Of a stretch of 64,000 bases of DNA, positions 62,391 through 64,000 are shown in pieces. Origin of the DNA: Bacteroidales bacterium (GTDB lineage Bacteria > Bacteroidota > Bacteroidia > Bacteroidales > UBA932); contig JAQXOE010000044.1 in assembly GCA_029098505.1 (NCBI GenBank), positions 62,001-126,000 on the forward strand, written 5' to 3'. How positions within the stretch are numbered: the first letter of the stretch is position 1; the number at the start of each line of letters is the position of its first letter. A model generated the notes under the pieces. That model made no database searches. It worked only from the letters and a program-made list of their open reading frames with translations, and was not told the origin of the DNA. Position numbers and translations under genes: made by a program.

Positions 62391-62614
62391 AAAACAATCG
62401 TATTTGTGACACAATGTCAATTATTCGCAGCAAAGATATGAAAGCAGGTCATTTTTTGTATTCATTATTTGTTGGTATTCTGAATATAAGGTCAATTGAT
62501 TTTCAATATGATTGATTTATATGTAAAATGGTCGAATTTATTTAATGTAGGGCATATATATTGATATTCTGAGCTATTTGATAATTGACCATATGAACCA
62601 AAATTTGTTTCATT

Positions 62615-63325
62615 ATGAAAGAACAAGCAAAACGAATACAAACCTCCATACTGAATGCAGCTGAAAAGAAGGTGCTTGTATGGTTGGCAGAACGTCAACC
62701 TAAATGGATGACCTCGGATATATTGACTTTTATTGGAGTACTTGGCGCGATTATAGTCGCAGTCGGTTATGCCTTGTCCAACTATAACGTCAACTGGCTC
62801 TGGCTCTCGACCTTCGGCTTCTTTGTCAATTGGTACGGAGACTCGCTTGATGGCACCCTGGCACGAGTCAGAGGCACACAGAGGCCGATTTACGGCTTCT
62901 ACCTCGACCACAATATTGACGGTATTACCATTGCCCTTATGTGCATTGGCGCAGGTCTTTCAAAATTGCTCAATCTCTATATAGCAATGGGCGTTCTCGT
63001 GGTATATCTGCTGTTGTCTATTTCGGTTTACATCAATTCTCATCTGAAGGGTGAATTCAAATTAACCTATGCCGGTATGGGGCCTACTGAGTTCCGACTG
63101 ATCATTATGATAGTGAATACACTGTTCATTTTCATCGCCCCTCTCAGAGAGTTCAGTACAGAATTCTCAGTTCTCGGGACCAGTGTATGCTTCGGTGCAT
63201 TCGACTTCATAGGTTGTGCCTTGCTCTTGATACTGTTGGTCATCCATATACATAATTTTGTGAATGATGCCAAGGGATATGCCAAGATTGATCCTCTGAA
63301 GAAGTGGGAAGGAAAATCAAATTAG
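62615..63325 (+). CDS. CDP-alcohol phosphatidyltransferase family protein
   Basis: 236 residues with about six membrane segments. The catalytic motif DG-x2-AR-x9-G-x3-D-x3-D is present in 'DSLDGTLARVRGTQRPIYGF' and the following YLDHNID. The enzyme joins a CDP-activated lipid (or CDP-alcohol) to an alcohol head group. The alcohol is unknown: glycerol phosphate, inositol phosphate and others are possible. It overlaps the GtrA gene by 22 nt. Confidence 0.88.
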   Translation: MKEQAKRIQTSILNAAEKKVLVWLAERQPKWMTSDILTFIGVLGAIIVAVGYALSNYNVNWLWLSTFGFFVNWYGDSLDGTLARVRGTQRPIYGFYLDHNIDGITIALMCIGAGLSKLLNLYIAMGVLVVYLLLSISVYINSHLKGEFKLTYAGMGPTEFRLIIMIVNTLFIFIAPLREFSTEFSVLGTSVCFGAFDFIGCALLLILLVIHIHNFVNDAKGYAKIDPLKKWEGKSN

Positions 63326-63759
63326 CACAGAATTTTTCAAAGTTCTTATTGATAAATGCTTTCGGCACGATCGTGGATACGGTCGTGCTTTGGGCGTTTT
63401 CAAGCTTTGTATTTGAGAAATATCTCGGAGATTATATTATTTCTCCTCTGATTTCTTTTGAATGCGCGCTTACGGCGAATTACATCAATTCGGTATTATT
63501 CATCTGGAAAGACAGGGTGAAAGGCCGCTCTCGTGCCGGACATTTGCGTAAGTATTTGATTTATAATGCATCCTGTAGCGCAGTTTTCTTGACAAAGATG
63601 GTGATACTGCTTATTATAGAAAGATTGACCGGGTGGAATGTCGTCTTTTGCAATCTTGCAGCCCTCTGCATTTCCGGAATATTGAACTTCTGCCTGAGTG
63701 AATGGGTAATTTTTAAAAAGCGAAAAACCGAATGCTATGCCTCTGATCAGTCTGAATGA
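63304..63759 (+). CDS. GtrA-family membrane protein
   Basis: 151 residues from a GTG at 63304 inside the end of the CDP-alcohol transferase gene. Four membrane segments with the GtrA pattern: 'FLLINAFGTIVDTVVLWAFS', 'ALTANYINSVLFIWKDRVKG' and 'LCISGILNFCLSEWVIFKKR'. Members flip or hand over polyprenyl-linked sugars, or serve related lipid steps. It overlaps the next gene by 23 nt. Confidence 0.85.
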   Translation: MGRKIKLAQNFSKFLLINAFGTIVDTVVLWAFSSFVFEKYLGDYIISPLISFECALTANYINSVLFIWKDRVKGRSRAGHLRKYLIYNASCSAVFLTKMVILLIIERLTGWNVVFCNLAALCISGILNFCLSEWVIFKKRKTECYASDQSE

Positions 63760-64000
63760 ACTTGAAAGCCTTGCTCCAGTTTTCAGGGGCAAAATGGGCA
63801 ATGCCTTTGCGCGCACCATACTGAAATGGCTTGATATAGAGAAGACATCCCAGCTCTACGACAAGCATATTGACAGTAAGGGAGCCGCTTTTACAAAGGC
63901 TTTCTTTGATGAAATCGATTACAAATATGCAGTCAGTATCTTCGACAAGGAGGGAAGGTCTTCGGAGTATCTACCTGCAGGTGAACAGGTTCAGAGTGCT
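63737..64000 (+). CDS. Probable lysophospholipid/glycerol acyltransferase (partial, N-terminus only)
   Basis: The ATG at 63737 opens a frame of 88 codons that leaves the window. 'MPLISLNELESLAPVFRGKM', 'GNAFARTILKWLDIEKTSQL' and 'YDKHIDSKGAAFTKAFFDEI' resemble the N-terminal region before the catalytic domain of Bacteroidota 1-acylglycerol-3-phosphate-type acyltransferases. The HX4D motif would lie beyond the window, so the call is by N-terminal resemblance and lipid context only. Confidence 0.5.
   Translation, partial: MPLISLNELESLAPVFRGKMGNAFARTILKWLDIEKTSQLYDKHIDSKGAAFTKAFFDEIDYKYAVSIFDKEGRSSEYLPAGEQVQSA

Noticed and set aside
1..64000. CRISPR arrays, IS elements, phage genes, tRNA or rRNA genes
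   Set aside because: No direct-repeat array, transposase, integrase or tRNA-like cloverleaf was found in any intergenic gap.

Overview
The window reads as chromosomal DNA of a member of the Bacteroidota, most likely Bacteroidales. The evidence is a SusC/SusD pair with surface glycan-binding lipoproteins, type III glutamine synthetase, LL-diaminopimelate aminotransferase, a DUF4954 protein, OmpR- and LytTR-type regulators with Bacteroidota-style partners, and several promoters matching the Bacteroides pattern TTTG-N19..21-TAnnTTTG. I cannot place it below order level. I see no insertion sequence, phage gene, CRISPR array, tRNA or rRNA.

Left part (1-30504): a large hemicellulose-type polysaccharide utilisation locus (PUL). 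A minus-strand operon starts at a good promoter near 9017-9048 and runs CE7 acetyl esterase, SusC, SusD, a SGBP with xyloglucan-binding-type C-terminus, and an IPT/TIG lipoprotein that leaves the window on the left. An AraC regulator lies behind it. A plus-strand operon (10045-16245) carries a cellobiose 2-epimerase-like protein, a GH31 with a PA14 insert (probable alpha-xylosidase), a SASA-type acetylesterase and then tcdA. Further right lie two CE1-type esterases in inverted orientation around a CocE/NonD hydrolase, a deleted alpha/beta hydrolase remnant that runs into glmS and a DUF4954 gene, a GH9 endoglucanase, a CDF metal transporter and a GH3 beta-glucosidase. GH9 + GH31 + GH3 with many esterases fits an O-acetylated xyloglucan or a related beta-glucan/glucomannan: surface cutting by GH9, import by SusCD, then de-acetylation and trimming in the periplasm.

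Middle part (30611-44001): an orphan PTS EIIC-like membrane protein with a frameshift at its N-terminus, then dapF-dapL-glnN-gltB-gltD-asnB, an operon joining diaminopimelate synthesis to ammonium assimilation and the glutamine/glutamate/asparagine pools. In front of dapF is a compact leader: promoter, 40-codon ORF containing a long hairpin, and an intrinsic terminator. It looks like a transcription attenuator and is the most interesting element here.

Right part (44046-64000): a sensor kinase coupled to a Na+/phosphate cotransporter; a TetR-GNAT-HAD operon; a PiT-type phosphate transporter divergent from a PhoB/PhoR-like pair with a DedA-like gene; a divergent pair of outer-membrane beta-barrel receptor and membrane-bound LytTR regulator; a GT28/MGDG-synthase-like glycosyltransferase with a YjdF-like membrane protein; an SDR; a Cu/Zn efflux permease with HMA domain; and a tightly overlapping lipid cluster (CDP-alcohol phosphatidyltransferase, GtrA, probable acyltransferase) that runs out of the window.
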